Part shown: positions 26,026 through 34,154 of the stretch, piece by piece
Position numbering within the stretch: the stretch's first letter is position 1
Layout: every line of letters begins with the position of its first letter
From: DATFMH01 sp035267045
GTDB lineage: Bacteria; Bacteroidota; Rhodothermia; Balneolales; DATFMH01
NCBI GenBank assembly: GCA_035267045.1
Contig: DATFMH010000044.1
Span: 1-34,154, forward strand
Length of the DNA: 34,154 nucleotides
Direction: 5' to 3'
Notes under the pieces: model-generated
What the model was told of the DNA's origin: nothing
The model's database searches: none
Seen by the model: only the letters and a program-made list of their open reading frames with translations
Program-made: the position numbers and the translations under genes

Positions 26026-26703
26026 ATGATTGCACCAAATCAAAGAACACCTGAAAACGGGCTTAAGTTGAATTATCAAATTCATCTTGAGATCGGATTC
26101 ATAATATCGTTATTGATACTTATCACATTGTTTAAGATTAAATTTAATCCTCAAACAAAGATTCATTACACACAACAAGCACAGGAAACGGTAAAAATGG
26201 AGGATGTGATTCAAACGAAGCAGACAGAAGCTCCCCCACCACCACCGGCTCCCCAAACACCTGTTGCCGTGCCTAATGATGAAGTCATTAATGATACTCC
26301 TATTTCATTGAATACCGAATTAGACTTAAGTGGTCCGATAGCATTACCTGATAATCCACCGGCACAACCCAAGGCGGATACGGAAGAAAATGATAAAAAT
26401 ACGATCTTTGTTGTAGTTGAGAGAATGCCCAAATTAATTGGCGGGCTCGATAACTTTCAGAAAACTGTCGAATATCCAAAACTGGCCAAAGAAGCCGGGA
26501 TAGAAGGCCGTGTATATGTTAAATTCGTCATCAATGAAAAAGGAAACGTAGTAAATCCTAAAGTTGTACGCGGAATAGGTGGAGGCTGCGATCAGGCAGC
26601 TATTGAAGCCGTTAAAAAAGCAAAATTTGTTCCCGGTTTGCAACGCGGCAAGCCGGTTAAGGTCTGGTATACCATGCCAATATACTTCAAATTACAGAAA
26701 TAA
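26026..26703 (+). CDS. TonB-family energy transducer (second copy)
   Basis: This 225-residue protein has a membrane helix (about 25-42, IGFIISLLILITLF), a Pro-rich linker (APPPPPAPQTPVAVP) and a complete TonB C-terminal domain (about 130-225) with YPKLAKEAGIEGRVYVKFVINEKG and AAIEAVKKAKFVPGLQRGKPV. The C-terminal half fits the TonB consensus better than that of the copy at 15100. It stands alone between the copper-gene promoter region and a strong terminator. Confidence 0.93.
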   Translation: MIAPNQRTPENGLKLNYQIHLEIGFIISLLILITLFKIKFNPQTKIHYTQQAQETVKMEDVIQTKQTEAPPPPPAPQTPVAVPNDEVINDTPISLNTELDLSGPIALPDNPPAQPKADTEENDKNTIFVVVERMPKLIGGLDNFQKTVEYPKLAKEAGIEGRVYVKFVINEKGNVVNPKVVRGIGGGCDQAAIEAVKKAKFVPGLQRGKPVKVWYTMPIYFKLQK

Positions 26704-26724
26704 TTTATACATACGGCTTAACCT

Positions 26725-26760
26725 AAAAAAGGGTGCCTATTTAATAATAGGCACCCTTTT
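26725..26760. terminator. Bidirectional terminator between tonB and fadE
   Basis: GGGTGCCTAT (26731-26740) and ATAGGCACCC (26747-26756) form a perfect 10-bp stem with a six-base loop. Four T follow on the plus strand and six A precede it (26725-26730), giving T on the minus strand. It sits between the convergent 3' ends of the tonB gene and fadE. Confidence 0.92.
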
Positions 26761-26775
26761 CTCTTAGTGGTTAAA

Positions 26776-29268
26776 TTAATATGCTTTTTCTTTGGGCCGT
26801 TGATCGAGATCATTTGGCATGTACGGTTCCTTACCATTCATATATTCTTTCAATGTAAAGGAATCCACTTGAATAGCGTCGTCCCTGGCAGCTTCCGCCT
26901 TCTTGATCAGTTCAGCCTCCTCTTTACTTATTATACCTGCATCTGCCGCTTTATCTGCCATTTCAATGGGGTTACCTTTTGGAATCTTCTTACTCTTCAT
27001 GGCATGAATAACTTGTTTAACAATCTTATCGGCTTGATAGGATAATTTAAAGGCATTTTCCAATTCTCCCATGGCTTCTTTAACATTCTCAGGTATATAA
27101 ATACCATAAAATAACCGGTCACGCTGTTCACCGGGTACTTGCAGGCTTTGAGCGATTTTATGCCCCAGTTTGTCTTTAGGATATCTGCCAATCGGGTTCA
27201 TACGAGACCATAAGGAAACGGGCCCTTTAAATAACCATCCTAATAGAGGTGGACTCAGATGACGGAATATACCATCGAATGCTGATTGTATCTCACTTAA
27301 TGCGTTTTGCATAGCCCAATCGAGATATATCTTATCTTCTTTACGGCTTCCTTCAGCCTCATAACGTCTTAGTACCGAAGAGGCTATAAACATCCATGAA
27401 AGTATATCGGCGAACCGTCCCGTAAGTTTTTCCTTGAATTTAAGAGCTCCACCCAGAGATCCCATAGCCAGATCGGCCATGAATGCAAATGTAGCCGATG
27501 ACCACGCCAGTTTCTTATAATACCGGGCTGTCGGACCACTTGTTGGAGCTTTTGCCAGATGACCGCGTGTCAGGCTCAGGAAAATACTCCGGAACATATT
27601 TCGAACTACATGACCAATGTGCCTGGTAAAGTTTTTATCGAATGACTTAACGTCGTCATGCATTAAAGCTTGTATTTCTTTATAGGCATAAGGATGGCAG
27701 CGAATGGCTCCCTGGCCGAATATCATTAACGTACGTGTTAAAATATTGGCTCCTTCTACTGTGATACTGATTGGTGCCGACATATATGAGTGAGCCATCA
27801 AATTACGCGGTCCGCGTGTTATTCCGGAACCACCCAAAACGTCCATGCCGTCATTAACAATCTTCCGCCCCATTTCAGTGGCATTATATTTGGCTATTGC
27901 TGTCACAATTGCCGGTTTTGCCCCGGAATCAAGGGCACCACAAGTATATCTTCTAAGTGCATCCAGTGTGTAAGCTGTTCCTCCAATTCTTGCGAGCGGT
28001 TCTTCCACCCCCTCAAACATTCCAATCGGCAAGCCGAATTGTTTCCGGACTTTAGCATGAGCTCCAACCACTCTCGCACCGACCATTGCTTGCCCGGCCG
28101 TTGTAGCAGGTAACGAAATACCCCGTCCGGCTGCCAATGCCTGCATGAGCATTGTCCAGCCATTTCCAGCCTGCTCTACACCGCCTATGATATCGTCAAC
28201 AGAAATCACTACATCATGTCCTTCCGTCGGGCAATTATAAAATGGAACATCCATCGGATCATGACGTCTGCCCAGTTCCACCCCCTTAAGGTTTGAAGGT
28301 ATTAGAGCACATGTGATACCGGGATTTTTACCTTTACCGAGCAAGTTATCGGGATCTTTTAATTTAAATGCTAATCCAAGTACAGTGGATATAGCAGCCA
28401 GCGTAATCCATCGCTTGTTCCAATTAAGGCGAATATACAATTTCCCATCTTCGCCTTTAAAGACATACCCTTCCGATCGTAAACCCCCGGCGTCTGATCC
28501 GGCGTGCGGTTCCGTCAGTGCAAAACATGGAATTTCATCTCCAGTAGCCAGACGCGGTAAGTAATAATCTTTTTGTTCTTCGGTTCCGTAATGCAATAAT
28601 AACTCTGCTGGTCCAAGTGAATTAGGTACCATAACGGTTATTGACAAAGGTCCGCAGCGGGAAGATAATTTTGCTATAACGGCACTGTGTGCATAGGCAG
28701 ATAATTCCAGCCCGCCATATTTCTTTGGTATGATCATACCAAAAAATCGTTTATCCTTCATGTATTCCCATACTTCAGGTTTGAAGTCCCGGTCACTGTA
28801 AACCTGCCAGTCATCAACCATGGAGCATAATTCTTCAACCGGACCGTCCAGAAATGTCTTTTCCTCGTCATTTAAATCCGGATAAAGTTGGTTACGGATC
28901 TTTTTAAAATCAGGTTTGCCGGAAAATAATTCACCGTCCATCCATACTGTGCCTGCCTCTATCGCCGTCTGTTCTGTCTCCGATATTTTCGGTAAAAATT
29001 TCAGGGCAGCCAGAATTTTCATTAATGAACGAGTAATAACATTACGTCTGATTGGGGTAATCAGGAAAAAGACCACAAAAACGCCCAATACGATCCATGC
29101 CCATAAAGGAGCTCCGTAGCCATATAATAGTATGGCTACAAATAACGACCATCCCCATAATGGGGTACTCAGATAGCCAAGAATAGAAATTAGCGCTAAT
29201 ATTCCAATAATACTCCAAATAACCGGGATTTGGGACCATGCGCCATATATTGATTGAAGGAATTCCAT
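26776..29268 (-). CDS. fadE: Long membrane-anchored acyl-CoA dehydrogenase (FadE type)
   Basis: The 830-residue protein is close in length to E. coli FadE (814). Three hydrophobic segments lie at the N-terminus (about 15-75, ending near VFVVFFLITP). The FAD/acyl-CoA dehydrogenase core follows, with CFALTEPHAGSDAGG and FGQGAIRCH. The long C-terminal helical extension typical of FadE (DUF1974) ends the protein. It catalyses the first, FAD-dependent step of fatty-acid beta-oxidation. I use the ATG at 29268; a TTG three codons upstream is less likely. A palindrome 170 bp upstream matches one before the tetR gene. Confidence 0.93.
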   Translation of the reverse strand: MEFLQSIYGAWSQIPVIWSIIGILALISILGYLSTPLWGWSLFVAILLYGYGAPLWAWIVLGVFVVFFLITPIRRNVITRSLMKILAALKFLPKISETEQTAIEAGTVWMDGELFSGKPDFKKIRNQLYPDLNDEEKTFLDGPVEELCSMVDDWQVYSDRDFKPEVWEYMKDKRFFGMIIPKKYGGLELSAYAHSAVIAKLSSRCGPLSITVMVPNSLGPAELLLHYGTEEQKDYYLPRLATGDEIPCFALTEPHAGSDAGGLRSEGYVFKGEDGKLYIRLNWNKRWITLAAISTVLGLAFKLKDPDNLLGKGKNPGITCALIPSNLKGVELGRRHDPMDVPFYNCPTEGHDVVISVDDIIGGVEQAGNGWTMLMQALAAGRGISLPATTAGQAMVGARVVGAHAKVRKQFGLPIGMFEGVEEPLARIGGTAYTLDALRRYTCGALDSGAKPAIVTAIAKYNATEMGRKIVNDGMDVLGGSGITRGPRNLMAHSYMSAPISITVEGANILTRTLMIFGQGAIRCHPYAYKEIQALMHDDVKSFDKNFTRHIGHVVRNMFRSIFLSLTRGHLAKAPTSGPTARYYKKLAWSSATFAFMADLAMGSLGGALKFKEKLTGRFADILSWMFIASSVLRRYEAEGSRKEDKIYLDWAMQNALSEIQSAFDGIFRHLSPPLLGWLFKGPVSLWSRMNPIGRYPKDKLGHKIAQSLQVPGEQRDRLFYGIYIPENVKEAMGELENAFKLSYQADKIVKQVIHAMKSKKIPKGNPIEMADKAADAGIISKEEAELIKKAEAARDDAIQVDSFTLKEYMNGKEPYMPNDLDQRPKEKAY

Positions 29269-29438
29269 AATCGTCAACCACTTACGTTAGAAATAGCATG
29301 CGATAAGCATTCGGCATTAGTTATGCCATTGTTAATATTGAAACATGAAATATTCATTTAACATCAATAATCGATCTCTCTCTTATATGTTAATATAACA
29401 AACAGTAAATCATAAAATATCAGTATTGTATAAGAATT

Positions 29439-29453
29439 ATGAACACTGTTCAT
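29439..29453. promoter_or_regulatory. TetR-type operator before fadE
   Basis: ATGAAC and GTTCAT form a perfect inverted repeat around ACT. It lies 170 bp upstream of the fadE start, and the same core occurs before the tetR gene at 30141-30163. It is likely a binding site of that regulator. Confidence 0.65.
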
Positions 29454-29533
29454 TTATAAGTAAACATTTTCTTTAATAAGAATAAAGCCTGATTAACGAA
29501 AGTTTAACTAAAAGGCTGTCAAAGCAATTTTAA

Positions 29534-30121
29534 TTATATCACACTTCTCAATGTTCTCTGAACAACATTATCAATAAAATCATTTTGATCGATACGTTTA
29601 TCCAGCCGTCTGGCAAGTAATATGGTTACTACGCCATGTAAAGAAGCCCATATCGAATAACTGATCAATGTTGAGTCTTTTAGCAAAATACCCCTGTTCT
29701 CTGCTACTTCATCCAGGATTTCAGCAACAAGATCGAATGTTCTTCGGGCTCTTCTGAATTTCTCTTTCGGATAACGTTTCATTCTTTCCGGATGCAGCAG
29801 ATACATTATTTCATAGTATTCGGGGTATTCTAAACCAAATGAAATATATTTCTTACATAAAACTTCTAATCTTTTATCCGGTTGTTCATATTTTCTCGTC
29901 TCATCCAACAACATGTTATACATTTTTTCAAACCCTTCATCGATGAGAGAGTGTATCAATATATCCTTATTATCGAAGTAGAGATAAATGGTACCCAACG
30001 CACAACCCGCATTAGAAGCAATTTTACGCATTGAAATAAAGTTATAACCATATTTAACCAATAGTTTACGAGTAGTCTCGAGTATCTCTTGCCTGATTTG
30101 GGTTTGATGAATGACAGCCAT
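29534..30121 (-). CDS. TetR/AcrR-family regulator
   Basis: This 195-residue protein has an N-terminal TetR helix-turn-helix (FISMRKIASNAGCALGTIYLYFDNKDIL, about residues 28-55) and a ligand domain with the WASLHGVVTILL block that places it in the WHG (TetR_C_33-like) group. It lies upstream of fadE on the same strand, and copies of one palindrome flank it, so it probably represses itself and fadE and responds to an acyl-CoA. This effector is inferred from context, as in other fatty-acid TetR regulators. Confidence 0.9.
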   Translation of the reverse strand: MAVIHQTQIRQEILETTRKLLVKYGYNFISMRKIASNAGCALGTIYLYFDNKDILIHSLIDEGFEKMYNMLLDETRKYEQPDKRLEVLCKKYISFGLEYPEYYEIMYLLHPERMKRYPKEKFRRARRTFDLVAEILDEVAENRGILLKDSTLISYSIWASLHGVVTILLARRLDKRIDQNDFIDNVVQRTLRSVI

Positions 30122-30513
30122 TTACCATATATTTATTTATAATTATGAACACCGTTCATAATTATTTTACAAATCAAATTAATCAGTTCCAAACAAGACT
30201 ACAGGCATCACGTTTATAATAGGCTTTTCCTTACGTTTTTTATTTCGCCATAGATTTGCACGGATGTACGCAGATACTATCATATAGTACCAAAGTAACC
30301 TCCTTTTATGTAAAAGCCTGATTATTGAAATCGGAATTATCTATCTATCATTCACTTTCATCAATACGTATCAATCCTGAGATCTTTTACCCATAAATCT
30401 TTAAATGATGCAAAAATTACACTAACGAATTGTAAAGTATAGTAATTATCACTAAAAAAATATTATAATGAAATTCTAATAATTCAGATGAATTTTAAAA
30501 ATCATTGAGAAAT
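30122..30513. other. Intergenic region with tetR operator
   Basis: This gap holds the palindrome at 30141-30163. A segment near 30247-30278 (CGCCATAGATTTGCACGG and on) resembles degenerate repeats found between genes of many bacteria. No gene is seen, and no good promoter for the peptidase gene was found. Confidence 0.5.
30141..30163. promoter_or_regulatory. TetR-type operator before its own gene
   Basis: Arms AATTATGAAC and GTTCATAATT pair perfectly over 10 bp around ACC, 19 bases upstream of the tetR start codon. The core TGAACACyGTTCA is shared with 29439-29453 before fadE. Confidence 0.75.
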
Positions 30514-31911
30514 ATGAAAAAACATTATTTTCATTTCTATGCAACTTTATTACTGCTATTAACTTTGGGTGTTTTTATTTCCTGTAAAAAGAAAGATGAT
30601 ACGCAACAAAGTTCGGTTACGTCTCAGACAGATCCGGAGATAACGAATATTGTTAATAATATTTCAGCAAAAAATATAAAAGCTAATATTCTTAAACTCG
30701 TCAGTTTTAAAGAACGTCAGACAACATCAGATACCGTTAGTGACAGCACCGGCATTGGTGCGGCCAGACGATGGATTAAATCTAAATTTGATGAATATAG
30801 CAAAGCTTCAGACGGACGCTTACAAGTGCGTTATGACGGTTATCTGCAGGAACCAGCCCGTAGAATTGCACATCCTACCCGTATAGTTGATGTTGTCGCT
30901 GTGTTGCCAGGTACTCAACCGGGATCAAAAGATCGTATGTATGTAGTAAGTGGGCACTACGATTCCCGTGTTTCTGATATAATGAATGACACCAGTTTTG
31001 CTCCTGGTGCTGATGATGATGGGTCAGGAGTAGCGGCTGTACTTGAAATGGCCCGTGTAATGTCTAAGCATAAATTTGACGCAACTATTGTGTTTATGGC
31101 TGTAGCCGGTGAAGAACAGGGTCTTTATGGTTCCACACACTTTGCAAAAGAAGCCAAAGAAAAAAATTGGGATATCGCCGGAATGTTTACTAACGATATT
31201 ATTGGAAGCTCAACGGCTGATAACGGGACTATCGATCGTAAAGATGTTCGTGTATTTGCCCAGGGCATCCCTCCTAAAAAAGAGTTAACCCGAAGAGAAC
31301 GGATGTTACTGCGTACCGGTGGTGAAAATGATACAGGCCCAAGACAATTGGCACGATTAATTCGTGAAATGGCTCAGCAATATGTTCCGGGCATGAATGT
31401 AAACATTATCTACCGCAATGATCGCTATTTAAGGGGTGGAGACCATATGCCCTTCCTGGCCGAGGGATATCCTTCTATCCGTTTCACGGAACCTCATGAA
31501 GACTTCCGGCATCAACATCAGGATGTACGTAAAGTGGATGGTGTACAATATGGAGATTTGCCACAATTCGTCGATTATAATTATGCTGCCAGAGTTACAA
31601 AAGTTAATGCAGCTTCTCTTGCCGATCTTGCTCTTGCTCCTGCCCGGCCTGATAATGTTGGGATGAGTATCGCTAACCTTACCAACAATACTACATTAAA
31701 ATGGGATGCCAACAAAGAGCCCGGTGTCGCAGGATATCAAATCGTTTGGCGCGATACGAATTACCCTTATTGGCAACATCATAAATATGTTGGTAACGTA
31801 ACTCAATTTACTGTTAAAAACGACTCTAAGGACAATTATATCTTCGGTGTTGAAGCGGTAGATAAGGATGGACATACGAGTCCGGCTGTCTATCCTATGC
31901 CGGTACGTTGA
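30514..31911 (+). CDS. M28-family zinc peptidase lipoprotein with FnIII domain
   Basis: The 465-residue reading starts at the ATG at 30514; the TTG at 30505 adds only three residues. The signal peptide has lipobox FISC (Cys24). The M28 domain (about 55-370) shows the metal-site blocks VSGHYDSR (His148), GADDDGSG, AGEEQGLYGS (Glu200-Glu201), TNDIIG and EPHEDFRHQHQD. A fibronectin-III-like domain (about 375-465) is last. It is probably an aminopeptidase displayed on the outer membrane or surface that degrades peptides for nutrition. A terminator follows the gene. Confidence 0.92.
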   Translation: MKKHYFHFYATLLLLLTLGVFISCKKKDDTQQSSVTSQTDPEITNIVNNISAKNIKANILKLVSFKERQTTSDTVSDSTGIGAARRWIKSKFDEYSKASDGRLQVRYDGYLQEPARRIAHPTRIVDVVAVLPGTQPGSKDRMYVVSGHYDSRVSDIMNDTSFAPGADDDGSGVAAVLEMARVMSKHKFDATIVFMAVAGEEQGLYGSTHFAKEAKEKNWDIAGMFTNDIIGSSTADNGTIDRKDVRVFAQGIPPKKELTRRERMLLRTGGENDTGPRQLARLIREMAQQYVPGMNVNIIYRNDRYLRGGDHMPFLAEGYPSIRFTEPHEDFRHQHQDVRKVDGVQYGDLPQFVDYNYAARVTKVNAASLADLALAPARPDNVGMSIANLTNNTTLKWDANKEPGVAGYQIVWRDTNYPYWQHHKYVGNVTQFTVKNDSKDNYIFGVEAVDKDGHTSPAVYPMPVR

Positions 31912-31938
31912 TATATAATGAACTCTGTTGAATATTTT

Positions 31939-31984
31939 AACCACGCATCTTTAAATATTTTTTGGGGGATGCATGGTTTTTTTA
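31939..31984 (+). terminator. Terminator of the M28 peptidase gene
   Basis: AACCA-C-GCATC (31939-31949) pairs with GATGC-A-TGGTT (31968-31978) with one mismatch, followed by a T run to about 31983. Confidence 0.75.
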
Positions 31985-32075
31985 CAATTCAGAGTGGATA
32001 CTCTTAAATACTTTCCTTATTCTTTAATGTATATGATTTTTTAAAATCAAAATTGTAAAAAAGCTATAGAATTTC

Positions 32076-33896
32076 ATGCAAGAATACGCACATTCCTTCC
32101 ACATACCTGTTATGGGAACAGGCCATTCTGTAGATACACCTATTCGTGTCGCACCGTTCGGTATATCATCAGTAATTTCTATCGTGGATGATTTGCTTCT
32201 GGAAAAAATTCGCAAATATTATTGCGAGATATTTGAATTACCTTATAAAAATATTCCAAGAAGTGCTCAAGATGGTAGAGCCAATCGAATAACAGAATAT
32301 TTAAATACTGTTCAGGAAATAGTTACGCTTAAAATGGATAAGATCCGTCAACAGCCATTTTTCCAGGACAATGATAAAAAGAAGTATTTTGAAATGCTTC
32401 CTGATTTCCACTCCCTTAAAGAAGCATATCATTACTTACTTTCCATGAATCCGGGTCCCGAACGAGAACAATTGGAAAATGAATTGACCAAAAAAATGCT
32501 CCCGGGCCCTATCGACGTCAATATAATGGCGAAGGTTGATCGCGTTACATATGATAGTAATGAGCAGCCATTAAGTTCTGAATTCACGGATGCTAATTCT
32601 GCACTCAGAGGTTTTGCCAAAAGCAAACTTCACTCGAGTGTTATATTTTCAGCAGGATTCAACCCAAACCTATATAACTATATTACTCAATTCCGGGATT
32701 TTTACAGGGACAAATCGGGTGACTTAAAAAAACAAATTGTTCTTAAAGTCAGTGATTTTCGCTCGGCCCTTATTCAGGGAAAATACCTTGCAAAAAAGGG
32801 CCTTGAAATATCGGAATTTCGTATTGAATCAGGGTTGAATTGCGGCGGTCACGCTTTTCCGTCTGATGGACACCTGTTACCAACAATTCTCGAGGAATTC
32901 AAAGAGAAAAAAGCCCAGTTAAAGAAACAGTTTACTCCTCTTATCATGAAGTTTTATGAGGAAATGGGATGGGAATATCCTGAATCGGCTATAGAAGAAA
33001 CGCCGCTTGTCACGGTACAAGGTGGTATCGGTAATCACGGTGAAGCCCAAAGATTACATAATGATTTCCAAATGGACCGTACCGGCTGGGGAAGTCCATT
33101 TCTTCTTGTTCCCGAAGCTACATGTGTAGATGATACTACACGAAATCAAATAAAAGAGGCCGGCGTAAAGGATCTGTATGTAAGCGGTGCTTCCCCTCTG
33201 GGTGTTCCGTTCAATAATCTCAGAAGAAGTGGTTCTGAAGTCTGGACCCGTATGAAAGCGGAAAAGGGGAAACCGGGTTCAAAATGTCCCAAGGGATTTT
33301 TACAATCTAATACTGAATTTACAGAAAAACCCATTTGTACGGCTTCAATGGAATATCAGTTATTAAAGATAGATCAAATAAAAAACAGCTCTGATATTGA
33401 AAATAAACCTAAGATGATAAACAAGGTTCTTGCTAAAACATGCCTCTGTGATCATCTTGGTAATGGAGCTCTTATTTCATTGGGTATCAGGAAAGAAACG
33501 AAGTCGCCACAAGCTATTTGTCCGAGCCCTAATGTTGCGTGGTTCGATCGTACCTATTCGCTGAAAGAGATGGTTAATCATATTTATGGACGTGGAAAAT
33601 CGCTCGTACCTTCCAAACGTCCTCATATGTTTGCCAAAGAAATGGTTATGTATGTCGACTATTTCAAGAAAATGCTCGGTGAAAGTTCAAATGATGATAA
33701 AGAAATCAAAAAATTGAAACGTTTCAAGACGAATCTTGAGCGAGGAATGGATTTTTGTGCAGATTTAGCTACCCGTAAAGCATATGATGGGGAAAATATC
33801 AGATCTATATCTGACACTGTTATACTTCAACGTGACAGATTGCAAAAAATCTGGGCTAAATACGAGAATAAAATACCTGCCCTCCAGGCTTATTGA
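32076..33896 (+). CDS. Uncharacterised 606-residue protein, possibly a flavin TIM-barrel enzyme
   Basis: I do not recognise a named family. The protein is soluble, with no signal peptide or membrane helix. Conserved-looking segments are IPVMGTGHSVDTPIRVAPFGISS near the N-terminus, RIESGLNCGGHAF (250-261) and VTVQGGIGNHGEAQ (312-325), then MDRTGWGSPFLLVPEA (333-348). The GGH and GGIG blocks with the later GSPF stretch recall phosphate and flavin loops of nitronate-monooxygenase-like barrels, but this is only a resemblance by eye. Cysteines 404, 421, 456, 458 and 482 lie in KCPKGF, KPICT, TCLCDH and AICPSP and could form a metal or Fe-S site. The gene is a single unit between two terminators. 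Start: ATG without a clear ribosome site. Confidence 0.8.
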   Translation: MQEYAHSFHIPVMGTGHSVDTPIRVAPFGISSVISIVDDLLLEKIRKYYCEIFELPYKNIPRSAQDGRANRITEYLNTVQEIVTLKMDKIRQQPFFQDNDKKKYFEMLPDFHSLKEAYHYLLSMNPGPEREQLENELTKKMLPGPIDVNIMAKVDRVTYDSNEQPLSSEFTDANSALRGFAKSKLHSSVIFSAGFNPNLYNYITQFRDFYRDKSGDLKKQIVLKVSDFRSALIQGKYLAKKGLEISEFRIESGLNCGGHAFPSDGHLLPTILEEFKEKKAQLKKQFTPLIMKFYEEMGWEYPESAIEETPLVTVQGGIGNHGEAQRLHNDFQMDRTGWGSPFLLVPEATCVDDTTRNQIKEAGVKDLYVSGASPLGVPFNNLRRSGSEVWTRMKAEKGKPGSKCPKGFLQSNTEFTEKPICTASMEYQLLKIDQIKNSSDIENKPKMINKVLAKTCLCDHLGNGALISLGIRKETKSPQAICPSPNVAWFDRTYSLKEMVNHIYGRGKSLVPSKRPHMFAKEMVMYVDYFKKMLGESSNDDKEIKKLKRFKTNLERGMDFCADLATRKAYDGENIRSISDTVILQRDRLQKIWAKYENKIPALQAY

Positions 33897-33922
33897 CACA
33901 ACATCAGCTTTAACTCCATTTT

Positions 33923-33957
33923 AGCCATACGCAATTAATTGTGTATGGCTTTTTTTT
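33923..33957 (+). terminator. Strong terminator of the 606-residue gene
   Basis: AGCCATAC (33923-33930) and GTATGGCT (33943-33950) pair perfectly and continue inward through four more pairs to a TTAA loop, followed by seven T (33951-33957). It ends the 606-residue gene. Confidence 0.92.
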
Positions 33958-34154
33958 ATTTTAACAATGGCTTTACACAGATAAGTGAATGGGATATAAA
34001 TCGGAAAACGGATATCTCTCATATTAATTTTGGAATTTAACAGTCGATGTTAATACATTTTTAATCCATTGAATAGTAAGTACTATAATTATAATTGACT
34101 TTCGAATTGATAAAAGCATTTAACGCCTGGTTGAGGAAAGTTGGATTGACTCTG

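Noticed and set aside
30250..30257. -7-like TAGATTTG before the M28 peptidase gene
   Set aside because: No TTTG lies at the required distance, and the site falls in a repeat-like segment.
34107..34154. Possible start of a new gene at the right edge (TTG, then IKAFNAWLRKVGLTL)
   Set aside because: Sixteen codons look protein-like, but the start codon is weak and the window ends too soon to support a call.

Overview
The window most likely comes from a Bacteroidota (or close FCB-group) bacterium of low to moderate GC. The strongest evidence is two exact matches to the Bacteroidota housekeeping promoter (TTTG, 21 bases, TANNTTTG): one serves tRNA-Ser at 15067-15099 and the other serves pncB at 9988-10020. 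The gene content agrees: two TonB-type energy transducers, BIG5-type lipoproteins, a fused isobutyryl-CoA mutase, SufE, and many lipoproteins. Most genes lack a clear Shine-Dalgarno sequence. No rRNA, CRISPR array, phage or intact insertion sequence is visible.

Layout. 1-625 (-) is the N-terminal part of a cadherin/Ig-like lipoprotein running off the left edge, with unusually GC-rich DNA at its 5' end. A gap with hairpins and a dispersed repeat follows. 962-4453 (-) is icmF. 4556-6778 (-) is a coupled pair of an unknown secreted protein and a BIG5 lipoprotein. 6881-9897 (+) is a three-gene envelope operon (COG3014 lipoprotein, LPP20-like protein, LpoB-like lipoprotein). 9988-13337 (+) is a NAD-salvage operon (pncB, pncA, then a DAO-family flavoenzyme). 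13408-19432 (-) holds a CrtI/PYROXD2-like oxidoreductase, tRNA-Ser(GGA), a tonB gene, plsC, a biotin carboxylase and a phytoene/squalene synthase. 19880-21852 (+) is a LacI-family regulator overlapping purC. 21853-22425 is a gene-poor stretch with the second repeat copy. 22426-25468 (-) carries an HD-domain protein, sufE, an e(P4)-type acid phosphatase and a CusF-SCO copper protein. 26026-26703 (+) is a second tonB gene. 26776-30121 (-) is a long membrane-anchored fadE and a TetR regulator. 30514-33896 (+) holds an M28 peptidase lipoprotein and a 606-residue protein of unknown function.

How the genes fit together. FadE, IcmF and the biotin carboxylase fit fatty-acid and branched-chain acyl-CoA metabolism. 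The TetR gene is flanked by two copies of one palindrome, one before itself and one before fadE, which suggests a local fatty-acid regulon. The CrtI-like and CrtB-like enzymes suggest isoprenoid or carotenoid chemistry. They are separate transcription units here.

The best candidates for new biology are the 606-residue cysteine-bearing protein at 32076, the TetR/fadE operator pair, a tandem operator 21 bp apart upstream of the copper protein, an NKxE variant in the IcmF G-domain, and the envelope lipoprotein trio. I did not find a clear undescribed multigene defence or mobile system.
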